From: Psilocybe azurescens
Taxonomy: Eukaryota; Basidiomycota; Agaricomycetes; Agaricales; Agrocybaceae
Length of the DNA: 64,000 nucleotides
Assembly: GCA_023853785.1 (NCBI GenBank)
Contig: JAJIRX010000666.1
Span: 62,001 to 126,000, forward strand
Direction: 5' to 3'
A model generated the notes under the pieces. The model did no database searches. It was not told the DNA's origin and was given only the letters and a program-made list of their open reading frames with translations. Position 1 is the first letter of the stretch. Each line of letters opens with the position of its first letter. Below are positions 23,424-34,949 of the stretch, piece after piece. The position numbers and the translations under genes were made by a program.

Positions 23424-24546
23424 CTACCACGAAGGCATCTTGGTCCCATCCAAATGCATAAATTCAACGCCATTTTTCTCTCGCGTTGCCTCGTCAATAA
23501 CTTTGAGAATGGAGACAGCAGCCTCTGCTGCAGTAGGCTCAGCTCCTAAGACCAAACTTTTGAAAACTGGGTCATCGTTACAGGCATCAGTCACTATAGA
23601 TGATAGCATTAAGTAGTTATTGCCAGAATAAAGGAAGCACAGTACGCACCCATGTCTGTGGAAACTCCTCCTGGCGACATAGGGAATGCCACCGTAAATT
23701 GAACAATGAGAAATGTGAAGACCATCGGCATGGGCGCCATGCCAGTTATTGTATGCGAGCAGTTAAATACACGCACCAAGCCAATCGTTCTCGAAGTGTA
23801 TTTTCCGCGTAGCCCAATTCAGCGCGGCCTTGGTAGCGCCATAGCATATACCGCCTACTTGAGTTGGCACTAGTCCCATTCCAATACACCCCCTTATGCT
23901 ACTAATGGAGACAAATCGAGGATCGGGGCTCTTCTTTAGAAGAGAAAACATTGATTGGAACAAGACAATGGGCCCAGTCGTATTTACCTTTAAATGAGCA
24001 TGTTAAGTTGAAAATAAATAATCACTGAAGACAAAGGAAGCTCAGCAAACGAACATGGAAATGCTCCTCTAGATCATCCACCCTGACTTCAGAGACGGGG
24101 TAAAGGAGTTCCACATAGCTGGATGTTCGACAGCATAAGTTTGGGATGCCATACGAGGAGTCCCAGGCCCCAGTATCAGAGCACGTACCTGCGTTAGCGA
24201 TTACAGTGTCGACCCGGCCATGACGGTGCTCAATCTCTTGCGCAACCACTGCATTTCCCACAGAGTCTCCTGAAACACATTTAACTATCTCAATGCGGCC
24301 AGGAAATTTGTCCTTCAGCTCCTGAAGCGCGGTCGCCGCCTCTGGATTTCGAACACCTGCGTACACGAAGGCATTCTCGTGCTTTTCCAAGGCCTGTGTG
24401 ACGAGACCAAATCCTAGGTGGTTAAATATGAGAGGTAAATTTGGCAATAATTGTTCTGTAATGACGTGATGTGCAGTACCTATCCCACGCGGGCGGTTTG
24501 CGCCAGTTATCAAGTAGATTGTAGACGGTGAAATATCAATTTTCAT
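23424..24546 (-). CDS. Short-chain dehydrogenase/reductase, copy 2
   Basis: Paralogue of 21443-22525 with the same exon order. It starts MKIDISPSTIYLITGANRPR, then VIANAG, ISSIRGC with the Ser, CYGATKAALN with Tyr-x3-Lys, FPMSPGGVSTDM, and a C-terminus ending MPSW with stop TAG at 23424-23426. The first intron (GTACTG..CCTAG) happens to be open in frame. Between the NAG exon and the LEEHFHV exon (about 24100) this copy is one base shorter than copy 1, so the usual splice join would lose the frame. Either a different splice site is used or the gene is damaged. Function as for copy 1; substrate unknown. Confidence 0.72.
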
Positions 24547-25261
24547 AGTTGAGAGATTAGCTGGAAAGTTAGCTTCTTATAGATAGATCAGGAGGATTTA
24601 CAAAGCCAGTAATTGTTGACGCAGAAGGTATGCAGTCCTTGCGAAAATGTTGGCCGTCATGCCTATCTGACTTCAAGATACGGCAGATCCAAAGGCCAAA
24701 ATAACGCCGTTCACGACTGAGCAGATGACCAAAGATCGTTCGGTAAATTTCCGGCGTTCAGGGAATCATCGTACTCTGTAGCGGTGTGCGAAGACTTGCC
24801 AGATAGAAGGTCTTCTTACCCAAGCCTTAAGTTATGCATGACTCACGGAATCTGACAAATGACCGGCCATCGTGTGAAGGGAAGCCATGGATGACAAGTT
24901 AAAAACGCGTTTGTTCCTATACTCACCCATAATAGCTCCAGCAGCTCCGAGGCTATATTTCAGTTTCAAACTTTGCGCAGGATGTCTGGGATTTTAATAG
25001 TAGCTATCTTCTGTTCGTAAGACTTTTGCGAAGTCACGACTCGCGATCCCATACCCATTTACCTCGCGAGCCTCTCTGCTTATCGATGATATTATTTATG
25101 AACCAACTTGTAACGGAGATTTGCGCAGACCACCCTCCAATTCTTCTTTCTCAACATTCGATGGCAATCAGAAAGGCACTCGCACTCACCGTATAAATAA
25201 GTCCTCACCACCAAGTTATGTCGATGGCAAAATTTGTGCAACCATTCTCATGTTCAATGCA
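24547..25261. other. Intergenic, upstream of SDR copy 2
   Basis: No supported gene. The region ends abruptly at about 25262 where block Y of unit 3 begins; that junction marks the left limit of the duplicated material. Confidence 0.4.
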
Positions 25262-25271
25262 ACCAATCTAT

Positions 25272-25432
25272 AAGACTCTTAACTGAAGTAAAGACACCAA
25301 AGGACTTCCAAAGACAATGGTCATCTCTACGAGACATGTACCTTACTTTCCAAAGACGAGTGATCTTTTGGTCTTTGACGTCTTTAGGTCTTTGTAAAGA
25401 TACCAAAGAAGCCCAAAGACCAACTGGCTATT
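25272..25432. repeat. Block Y, copy 3
   Basis: Third copy of the CAAAGAC/GTCTTTG cluster. Sequence to the left of about 25262 is unrelated to the other two copies, giving one edge of the shared material. Confidence 0.6.
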
Positions 25433-25716
25433 TTCCTGATGCAACATCGTTACATACATAAATCATAGACCTTCCTATGTGAGACACTGCTGACGACACA
25501 CGCCTTATGCACTTTCAGAGCAATTCTGGTGCTAGACTACTAGATATTGACTAAAAATTGGATCTTTCGACCTGTAGAAATTGTGAGGAACAGTAAGCCC
25601 CCTGGAGGATGGGGAAGCGAGCCTTGCCCCCGCATGTAATAGAGAATAGGTCATGTGTCGTCGTCGGAGTTTCAAAGACCTGGTTGTCGAGGCGTTAACG
25701 TTAACGTTACCCTCTC

Positions 25717-27414
25717 ATGTCGGCGCTTATAAAGTTGGACGCAGTTGATGCTTGGGGTGCTCCGTCTGTTCTTCGCGCCCCCACTCTTCTGGAGCAGTGT
25801 TTGTCGCGAGCTCCACGAGTACCAGTCGCGTCGAAAAGCGCAATATCGATCGAGCCGAGACATGCTTCATAACAAACGACTCGTCGTATGTTCATGAGCA
25901 GGCACATTGGATCGACGACATAAGGGGTAAGGAGGAAAAAGATAAAGTGTTGAGGCTCAAGATTGTAAGTGGACGCTGTTCACATTCTCTTTGTATTAGA
26001 CTTATTCCGTCGCCACGCAGGTTCTATATCTGCTTCATCAAGGTATCGTCTGCCCAACCTTCACGTTAGATCACCCTAGCAACCTTACCAATCGTGAGTG
26101 TCTCTTAGCGTCTCTATCTATGGGCTTTCAGCTCATGATTCCGCAGTCGATTCCAGACTGCATTCGGCAATGGATAAATTCGGAATGTTCGCCGTGACGT
26201 GTACGCAGGCCACTTTGGATGCTTTCATCGAGATAGTTCAAAAGGAAAATGAAGTTGCACGGGAAAGAGCGGAAGAGGACACTGTTTACAGGCGCAATTT
26301 AAAGGTGACTGAGTTCATTCGTACGAGATACCATTGATTGTGACTGTGATAGATTCGGACCGTTTCCGAGACTGCTGAGTACGAGGTAGTTGTTCTCCAA
26401 CCCAAGCATTTTCTTCCCAACAAGTCATGCCTTACTCGCTATGCGACGCAAAATGGTCTGGTGGAGACACCCAAACTTTATCAGGTGGACTCAAACGGTG
26501 TCCTGCGCGAAGCCCTCGCAACAGCAGACTCTCCTCGTTACCCTCCATTCCGGTTTGCGGGGAAACGTGAGCGCGGGGAAAAACTGAACCCTTACCTTGT
26601 AATCTTGGCTGCTGAAATCAAGTTTAGGCGATATCGGGCGTCTCCCAATGCACCCCAATTGGATGCGGAGTACGAGGCCCTTATCACAAAGACTATAGAA
26701 TTGGCAAATTTACTGTATTCGGAACCGATAACTGGGGCCAATGCTCAGCTCTTTTTCTCCGAACCCAGCGAGGAGATGGATTTGGATGACGACGAGACGT
26801 CTGAGAGCCATGCTACTCCTGACCCGGAGATGGGCTTTCGGGCCAACGATACTGGTGGCTCCACGGCCCGGTCGCTGAATGGCGAAGGAGGTACCAGAAG
26901 GCCTAACTTTAACTGGCGCTCTCTTCTTTCCGGACATGGTGAGCGATAACTTTCATTCTTTAACTTTAGTTGTTCTTACGCCTTACCTCGAGACCTTCCT
27001 CTTGATTCTGACGATCGAAACTTGCTTCGGGAAATGGGGCTCTCGAAAGGACGTAAGTCCTCCCCCTTTCGCTTCGGCTCTCACTGATCTAATGAAAATC
27101 AAGGGTCGCAACTGGAAAGGGTGGATGCTTGGAGGAGACTATTACAGACTAGCGATCTAGATATTTTGCGTAATCATAGCTTCTCACTATTAGATACCGG
27201 TTGCATTGACCCACATGCAACACTCAATTTCATGTTCTTGGGTCTCCATTGGGGACACAGGTTTGGAAGCTGCACAAATTCGTTTTTCCGTCTGTTTCAC
27301 TGTCTTTCACCTCTTTACGGTTGCTTTCACCATATTTCGCCTTACAGGGAACTCATCAGGCCACTTGTACTCGTTGAAGGCGAAATGGTCCAGCGTCATC
27401 TGTTGCGTGGGTGA
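25717..27414 (+). CDS. HNH-domain-like protein, copy 3 (intact downstream exons)
   Basis: The best copy of the HNH-like gene. Introns supported by GT..AG and by frame are 25965-26020, 26094-26131, 26305-26352, 26939-26992, 27053-27103 and 27261-27347. Exons encode CFITNDSSYVHEQAHWI (metal-binding Cys and His region), FTLDHPSNLTN, LHSAMDKFGMFAV (His..Asp-Lys-Phe), VVVLQPKHFLPNKS, then VETPKLYQVDSNG. An acidic DDDETSESHATPDPE tail and a final domain DLPLDSDDRNLLREMG to VEGEMVQRHLLRG follow. This order resembles the HNH-nuclease-domain proteins that are expanded in agaricomycetes, whose role is unknown. The join between the MSALTKLD start and the first HNH exon is unclear. Nuclease activity cannot be asserted, since the full set of catalytic histidines is not evident. 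Confidence 0.6.
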
Positions 27415-28524
27415 TAAAAAGAAGGAAGGAAGGAAGGAAACATGAGAGCTGTGAGGTTGGGCCTCGGTCAGCGTAGCTGACACGTTACACGACACAAGAT
27501 CGAACCGCTTACCGGTGGGCGGGTCCATTTGCGTGACAATTCGCTTTCCCTGTTTCTGATTAAAATTGACAACAATTTAAGAATATATTTAGGTGACTGA
27601 AATATGCAAATATATACAGCGAAGGTAAGGATAGTGGTGATGTGCCCGCTTAGGCGACTCCTCTTATGGACCATGAAGTGCTCTCATGAGTATCACAGAC
27701 CGATGGATAGCGGGCGTTTGATTCAGAGCGGTTACGTCGAGAAAGGCGAATCAGACAAAGGCAGATGAGGTCATGCTGACGATTTGAGCCTGGTAGACCT
27801 AGGGGTCAAGCAAAGGAAAGTATAGTAATAAAGCCAAGCGGCACTTCAGCCCTAAGCTCAGTAACTGCCAAAGAGCAACGAGCACGTAACGGAGTCTTTG
27901 GCTATAAGACAAAACACAACGCATGACGCAAACAATTGAAAGGGACGTGTCGACCAAATCCGGTTTTCTTTCCGTCAAGCAAGCGCCAACACGTGTGCAC
28001 TTGCCTACGTACCTCACGAAAACGTAAATCCCTGCCGTTTTCTTTTGTAAAAAAAAATCACTGAGTTCGAAGGGGGACGTAATGAATTATAAGCCATAAC
28101 CGTAAGACATAACGTTTCGCACAAAACGCAAAGAGACACCACCTTCACCTTCTCTACGTACCCAATCGTATGTATCTCCCAATCCCAATCCCAATCCCTT
28201 TTCCCATCCATCCATTTTTCATTCCCTTCATGCAACGACGGTTCAAACGCCCTCTTACACCCCGGGCGCCTAACCATTAACTCTTTTTGTATACAGACAA
28301 CGAACAATCGAACAGAAACTATAAATTAGACTGCATTCGCCATCCACCATCCCTCCACCACCAACACCATTACGGCCCAATGTAGTATGCTCTTAACGAG
28401 AAACAGGAAGAAGGGAAGGGAAGGAGAGGAAAGCAAATATAGGCGTCGGGAATGCGAATGCGAAGGTGGTGGGCAGGGTGCGTAGAGATTGTGCTGAAGG
28501 CGATGTCGATGTCGATTATTTTAT
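27415..28524. other. Spacer between convergent HNH3 and SEC61-C
   Basis: The 3' flanks of two converging genes. The first half matches 7925-8430. The second half (about 27945-28450) matches 2930-3330 and 8445-8860 more loosely. It holds a short GGAA-repeat run near 27420-27438. No gene is seen. Confidence 0.45.
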
Positions 28525-30392
28525 TTATAGCAGATCACCAAACGCAGCCATCTCAGGCCCGCCCGATTCGCGCATGCCGATCTCCCAGTCTACATTCACA
28601 AAAAGAAAAGATCCAGTTAAATCCGCAACGACAACCCTCTCTCCAAAAGAGGCGAAAAATAGGATAAAAACTCACAGCTGTAAATAATAGTAACAGCCAT
28701 CAAGATCCCTGTGCCACTCCCAATCGCACCAGAAAGGTCCGCCGCCACAGAGAGCAAGCCGAGGATCGCGCCACCGAATGCAGCCGCCGTCGGAATGACG
28801 CGCTTGAGCTCCTTGTACATCGAGCCTTCGCGGTGGCCGGCCATGACCTAGTTGGTGGGAGAGGGAATTAGCGTAACTCAATATAAATGAGCAACAAGAA
28901 AGAAAAAACCCACCATCTGCTGGTCCTTCAACTGCTTCGCCACGTCCCTTGGTCCACTCCCAGAGATCTCGATCCACGTCTTACTGAAGAGCGCACACGC
29001 GCTGACCATGAAGGCAATGTAGATCGCCGTGTGGATCGGGTCCAGGACGGCTTCTTTCAGGGTGTGCGGTGGAGACATGTAGTATGCAATCCCACCTGTC
29101 GCGCGTAGTTGCGGGGAGTCTTCGAGGGGCTACAGATCAGAGGGAACAGAAGGAAACAAGTAGCAAGAGAACGGTGAAAACACCTCAGCGAAAATCCCGA
29201 CATCCCCTAAAAACAAAAACAAAACTAACCTCCCAAATGCCCAAAACTTTAACCAACAAGTTCCGTGGGAACCGATTCGCCAGCATCTGCGACACAATGA
29301 ACACATTGCTCGTCAACGCGCTCTGTAACATGATCGGCATATTGCTCGTATAGAACAGCTTGATCGGGTATGTCCCCCGCTGTCCTCGGAACCTATTGCT
29401 CTTCACTGGGATCTCAATCCTGAAGCCCTGCAAGTAGATCACTACCGCGAATATGACCACCGTCGAGATGAGAGACATCACATTCGGTAGTCGCTCCCTC
29501 CAGAACGCCTCACGGAGAGCGCGGCCTTTATCGTGCCACGTGAAGAGCAGATGGAAAAGTGCGACGAGTGCGCCTTCGAACTCGCTCCCGCGACCAATGT
29601 TCACAGTGGTAGGAGAAAACGCTTTCCAGACGATAGACTCGCAGATATTGGTCGCGATGAACAGGTTGATACCCGATCCGAGACCGTATCCCTTCTGCAG
29701 GAGCTCATCAAGCAGGATAACGATGAGTGCGGCGACAATGAGCTGGATGATGAGCAACAGGCACACGCCGGCGCCGAGGTCGGACGGCTGGCCGTAGAGC
29801 CCTGTGAGCACGTAGACGGTGGCTTGGCCGAGGGCAATGATGAGAGCGAAAACTGTAAAATTTTAGTCAGTATGTATGCTTCTTTGCGCGTGTACATTTG
29901 AATGTACACGATATAAAACACGACACTCACGTTTTTGAGCGCCACTGAACAACGCGCGATCCTCCTTAAGACTGAAATCCACATCGATAAGGTTGGCACC
30001 CGCCAAAAGCTGCATGATCATTCCCGAAGTGATAATAGGTGTGATACCGAGTTCCATGAGCGTTCCACGGTTAGAGGCCAGGATGACGCGCATCCAGTAG
30101 AGAGGGTCGGACGAGTCGGAGGACATGATACCGTACAGGGGCACTTGCGAGCACACCAAGAAGATAAGGAGTGTTACCGCTGTCCATAGTACTTTTTGGT
30201 TGAATGGCACCTTGTGGTGTAAGGGTCAGTACGTGTTGTGGGATTTAACGAAAAGAAATGTACTTTGCGATCGGGTGAGGAAACTTCTGGTAGTATGGGT
30301 AGAAAAGGCCGGACGAGGTTGAGGAACCGAACTGGACGCTATATGTCAGTAATGCTCGTAGGAAAGAGGAAAGAGAACATACACCCGCTCAT
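28525..30392 (-). CDS. sec61: SEC61 alpha, protein translocation channel subunit (intact)
   Basis: Pore-forming subunit of the ER translocon, which moves nascent secretory proteins across or into the ER membrane. Seven exons join in frame: 30383-30392, 30264-30331, 29931-30210, 29230-29852, 28914-29129, 28676-28847 and 28525-28589. They give 477 residues, the usual family length. It begins [20 protein letters not shown]; the 10-nt first exon is supported by a GTATGT donor. The body has [20 protein letters not shown] (transmembrane 1), [39 protein letters not shown] and the cytosolic loop [15 protein letters not shown]. It ends [20 protein letters not shown] with TAA at 28525-28527. About ten membrane segments are expected. 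It is the only complete copy of four in the window and so presumably the working gene. Confidence 0.96.
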
Positions 30393-30480
30393 GTTGAATT
30401 CAACGCGGGGGATGGTGAAAGTAAAGAAAAGAGAAGTGATTTGGCGGACAACACAGATCACTCGCCACCTCACCACTTTT

Positions 30481-33190
30481 CCAGACGTGGCAGTTTACAT
30501 AAGCACGACACGTCCCTTTCTCTTGTTTGCGTCACGCGTTGTAGCCAAATACTCGGCTCGGTCGCCATACCTGCTCGTTGCAACTTGCCGCTTGACTTTG
30601 TGTTTTCAATTTCTCCTTCGCTCGACTCTCTTGCTCTCCCTTGTTTATACCCCCAAATCCACTAATTTTACCAGGCTCAAATTTTTAGGATTATCTCGTT
30701 CACTTTTTCTGGATTGCCTTTCTCGAGATAATGGCTCTGATGTTCTTGATCGTGATATCGATTAAATGCACACTATCCATCGGTCTGTGGTTTTCATGAA
30801 ATCACTTGGAGGCCCATAGGAAGAGACTCCAGATTAAATTATCCTTGATAATAGGTCCTTCAAATGCTTGATATCTCTCGTCGTCGACATACCTCACGAT
30901 TTGTCCTCTACCCTCTCAAATGCGCACCTGCGAATTAGGCTACTGTATAACTAAAGGGCAAAGCTTGCATCGTCGAGGGAACAACGTCGAGTCGAGCTGC
31001 CGCCCTTCCGATCTCCTCTCCTCATGACTCGACTCTACCCTGCCCAGCTTTATATGCGTCTTCCATTCACAGATTTCAGCAGATATGGTGAACGCAATCG
31101 GCGAGAACCATGTCTCGAGACACCAATACTCCTGTATTATGAATAATCTGTCTTCTCTGGTGGCTTTGCGCTTCACGTACTTTCCAACACGTGGCAACAC
31201 AGCTGCACCTTATTTCTCACATTTACCTCTAATATGCTTCCCAACTTCAAGATGACTTCTTTCTCCTGCGATGTTCAGTTCACAATATTCATTTTGATCT
31301 ACGTCAGTCCTCCCCACACCTACATCTCCTTATCCCTCGAAACTTCGTTCACGGAGCGATACGGATACATACACCACATCAAATAAATAAAGCGACCACT
31401 CTTAAATCCATAAGACCCTGAAGCTCCTTCTCCTCCTCATGACTGACCTCTGCCCTCACCAATACGACTACGCCGTACGATCTCCATTCGCACGTTCCTG
31501 CATGTGCGTCGGTGGATGAAAGTCGACCAGAACCATGCGTCGAGACATTCTGGCGTTTCTCTGTGCTGGGATCCTCCTGTCTCCTGTTTCCAAACTCATC
31601 GCACTGAACAACAACGTACATGTGTATGCGTACGCCAAACCAGGCGACCCTTCGAGGGTCTCCTTCACACAGCATTCATATTCGCCCCATCCATCGTACT
31701 CGTACGCATTTCGAACGAGATCGATATGACGATCGAGAGCCGTCGGATACCTCGACCCGACTTGGGAATTCCAATATCTATGCTTGCTTAATTATGAGCA
31801 GCTATATACCCCGTCATGGAAATTCCAGCAGGTACTACTCTACTCATGCTGAGAATGCCACGTCGAATAAGCGATCTCATTCTACATTCCATTCCATTAC
31901 GAGGTCGTTTTATTGTACGCATTTCCTGGCATGACAATCATACACAGCTGCCACCTCGGACTTCTAGTTTTGAGTTTTCGGTTCTGCTATCTGCTATCTT
32001 CTACCTGCGCAGAGGCGCCGCGCACACTGGCATCATCATTCGGCATATTCCTCAGTGCACACCTTCTCAACCCATGTTTGCGTCTATAGGACGTTGATAT
32101 ACTGTTAGCATCGTCGTCGTCACTACATATTCATGTGCACATCGTCGATGGGGTTTAACACCTCAGGCCGCCGTACTTCTCTCACTTCGTTCATCTTCTG
32201 GTGCTCTAGGGTCTACAGTAGCAAAACAAGTGCCGCGTTGTCCTCTGCAACTACGTTAAGCACTAGATCAGCAGTTGCATTGTCTAAATTAAGCCAATGT
32301 GTGTAATTGTATCGTATTGTGCTAATTATCTCAAACGAACCAGCTACTCACACGGCATCGCGAAGATGAGCATACCATCCGTCTAGCCATTCCGCATTCT
32401 CTTCATATCCTTCTTACTACCTACTAGCATGCACTACCATAGTCAGTCGCCTCGAGAAGCTCATGTATCCTGCGGGCTGTCGGATAGAGCGACCATGGGG
32501 CCCTACGAGTGCTGGGGACGCTGCGCTCCAATGCAAAATTTTGCTTGTTGGGGACACCTGTTTGCCCAGTAGAGGGCTACTGGAGGTGTTTTTTTTTTAC
32601 CATTTCCAATAATCTTTGGTTGGTTCTCCGTGTTGGCTAGTGCATATATAGCTCGTTGAATGGTATCCCAATGTCAAAAGCTTAATTTTGGTGCAGGTAC
32701 TATTGGGGATTCTGATAGAAATCAACAGACTAGGAAAGTAGGCTTGAGGATGGCCTGTATCGATATGGTGCCTTTAGGACCCACCTAAACTATTGAATAT
32801 AGTCCGACGCCAGCCTCTGGGGTATATTCGAACTAATAATTAGTTTAGACTCTGGGAACCATATTTTTGATTCTGGCACTCAGCCTACGATGCCGACTTA
32901 CAAGCCGCAGGTGGACTGCTGCTGAAATTATCCATGGCATTATAACCATCTCAAAAGGTTTAAAAGCCCCCATGATAATAACGGTTCTTCAGTAACTCAT
33001 CGTCTACGTTCATCGGTAAGCTGATATTACTCTTCTGCGATGAACCTATTCTTACTGGTATCTCCTCTTCTCCGGGTGATAACAGAATCCACTTACTTAC
33101 ACTTCGACGTCGATAAAAAGTAAGATATCCTGACCACAGCCCATTAAATCTCCAAAAATTAACCTCAATGCATTCTCAAGAGAAATCAAT
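30481..33190. other. Intergenic, with a diverged direct repeat near 31.0 and 31.45 kb
   Basis: The first few hundred bases are the likely promoter of SEC61-C. Segments around 31005-31130 and 31430-31560 share CTCCTCATGACT, CCATTC.CA and AGAACCATG.(G/C)TCGAGACA in the same order, so they look like an old tandem duplication. Positions 32533-32544 form a 12-bp perfect palindrome GCAAAATTTTGC. No gene is supported. Confidence 0.4.
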
Positions 33191-33199
33191 ATCTTCACA

Positions 33200-33487
33200 A
33201 TGATGTTACAATCAACCCTTGCGACCGTTCTCTTCTTCGCCTCTTTCGCAACAAGCGTGCAGGCGGAACCACAAGCAGACGTTCGTGCATGCACCCTGGA
33301 ATGCCGCCTTGTCCGGCCACAATGTCCTCCCGGCGAAGCTCCACTAGGTGGTCCAGGATGCTGGGGCTGCTGCCTGCCTACAATCTGCACGGCAGAGTGC
33401 AGCTTCTTCCCGCCTCAATGCGCACCGGGCTGGAGAGCACATAAGTTTGGAGAGTGCTGGTCCTGCTGCAGGAACAGCTCAGCATAG
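33200..33487 (+). CDS. Small secreted protein with two identical-spacing six-cysteine modules
   Basis: A single-exon gene of 95 residues. Residues 1-22 form a signal peptide (hydrophobic core ATVLFFASF, likely cut after VQA). The mature part holds 12 cysteines at 31, 35, 42, 54, 57, 58 and at 63, 67, 74, 86, 89, 90. Every cysteine of the first set recurs exactly 32 residues later, giving C-x3-C-x6-C-x11-C-x2-C-C twice. Shared residues include PQC-x-PG and G-x-CW-x-CC. An N-glycosylation site NSS lies at 92-94. The even cysteine count suggests disulfide-bonded modules exported to the cell surface or medium. No named family is recognised. It could be an effector-like or wall-associated protein; that is inference only. 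Confidence 0.8.
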   Translation: MMLQSTLATVLFFASFATSVQAEPQADVRACTLECRLVRPQCPPGEAPLGGPGCWGCCLPTICTAECSFFPPQCAPGWRAHKFGECWSCCRNSSA

Positions 33488-34940
33488 GAGTAGTAAAAGT
33501 GTCTTATATTTCCAGAGGATGACTCTTTAAATCTATTCTTGTCAAGCCTGTTTCCGACTTCGTCTTCAGAGTCCATCTGACAAACGACTCTGATTTGATT
33601 ATGAGAAAGGTATTGATTTTTTTAAGTTGCTTGCGCCACACGGAGCAGCCAAAATTCAAATACTCGGTTGATGTAGAGGCCGAGCAGCGAGATGTGCTCG
33701 CGGTTGAAGCTTTATTCAGGTGTTGAAGCAACAGAGGCGATTTCATGAGAAGGCAGCGACGGATCGTTCTCGTTCTTGAAGTGCAGGCATCTTGCGCTCT
33801 CAATAGTCTAAGTTTCTGCCAGGATATTGCCCATGTTAGTCCTAGCATGAAACAAACGAGATCGACATGACCGCCGTGAAAAAACGACGCACAGCCTGCA
33901 CCGCTTACCGGCCTGTCTATGACGGACAAATCGTGAAGAACTATCTGAGTTTAAATAAGCCGCGGGGCAAATGCAAAGCAGACGCCGACGGCCGAAATAT
34001 TTACAAGTTGCCCGCAAGAGTTGTTTCGACGCCATTCCATGACAGCTGGGCGCTTTGTACTGACGCATGTGCAAATGTTTTTGTTCAATTTTAAATATCT
34101 CATTACAGAATGGAGACAAATTTATGTCGGGTCGCCTTTTGTTTAATTTTGCATCGAGGGCGTGCCACCACCACGATGTGTGTGCAGCGGCTGAAAGCTC
34201 GCGGAGGACTAATTATTAAATCATGATAATTTGGACTATTGCTCTGTCCTTTCCAATGATTCACGAATTGATATCTATATTTCTTGTGATTTAACTTTGT
34301 GTACTAAATCTGCAGCAGTGGATAAATGCTTCGACTCCACCATACCATCAGCAATTTTTTAAAAGCTCGACAGGCTTCTATTATGACTGATAAATCCACG
34401 ACTGAAGGTTTTTAAATCAGCCTCATGGTACTCCTCGTGAGCTCCGATTCACTCGCGATATCGATCTTCTTAGACTTTAGAAATGTTTGTCCCATCGATT
34501 GATTCGTGTTGGGCGTTGCCGCATTTATAACTTATAAGAGATGTAGCCATTGCGACTCGCGGATCATGTTAACCCAAGAATCTCCCCATCTTGTTTTTAC
34601 CCTTTACGATGTTCAGTGAGTCAGAACGCTTTGATTGAAGAAGTGAGACCAGCCATTGACATTAATATCAACAAGCGAGCTGCTCAGCCAGTATCGTCAA
34701 TTTATATTCATTACAACGAAATATAATACGTCCGATGATCAAGCTTTGACTTTGAACAAGTAATGTCGATGTATATGCTTGCCACCACCTCGCAAGAACA
34801 ACCATTGGAACATGATCAATGGTGTCATTGATACATCAAAGGTACATACCACTTTCGGGAGATACGTGTGTATATTTAGAGTTTACCATGTAACGTTACA
34901 TATGCGCCTTTTCTTATCAATTACTTCTCTCAACCTCACG
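33488..34940. other. Intergenic, no supported gene
   Basis: Frames on both strands at 33504-34119 are of modest length but show no domain, no consistent splice sites and no signal peptide. The rest is AT-rich with many stops. Confidence 0.35.
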
Positions 34941-34949
34941 AGGTCACAT

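Larger units (their letters stand above)
25262..30480. repeat. Segmental duplication, unit 3 (Y / HNH3 / spacer / SEC61-C)
   Basis: Third copy of the duplicated material. It starts inside block Y, lacks block X on both sides, and carries the only HNH gene and the only SEC61 alpha gene with uninterrupted exons. The HNH and spacer parts are nearly identical to 5960-8430. The SEC61 part differs visibly from copies A and B. Confidence 0.8.
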
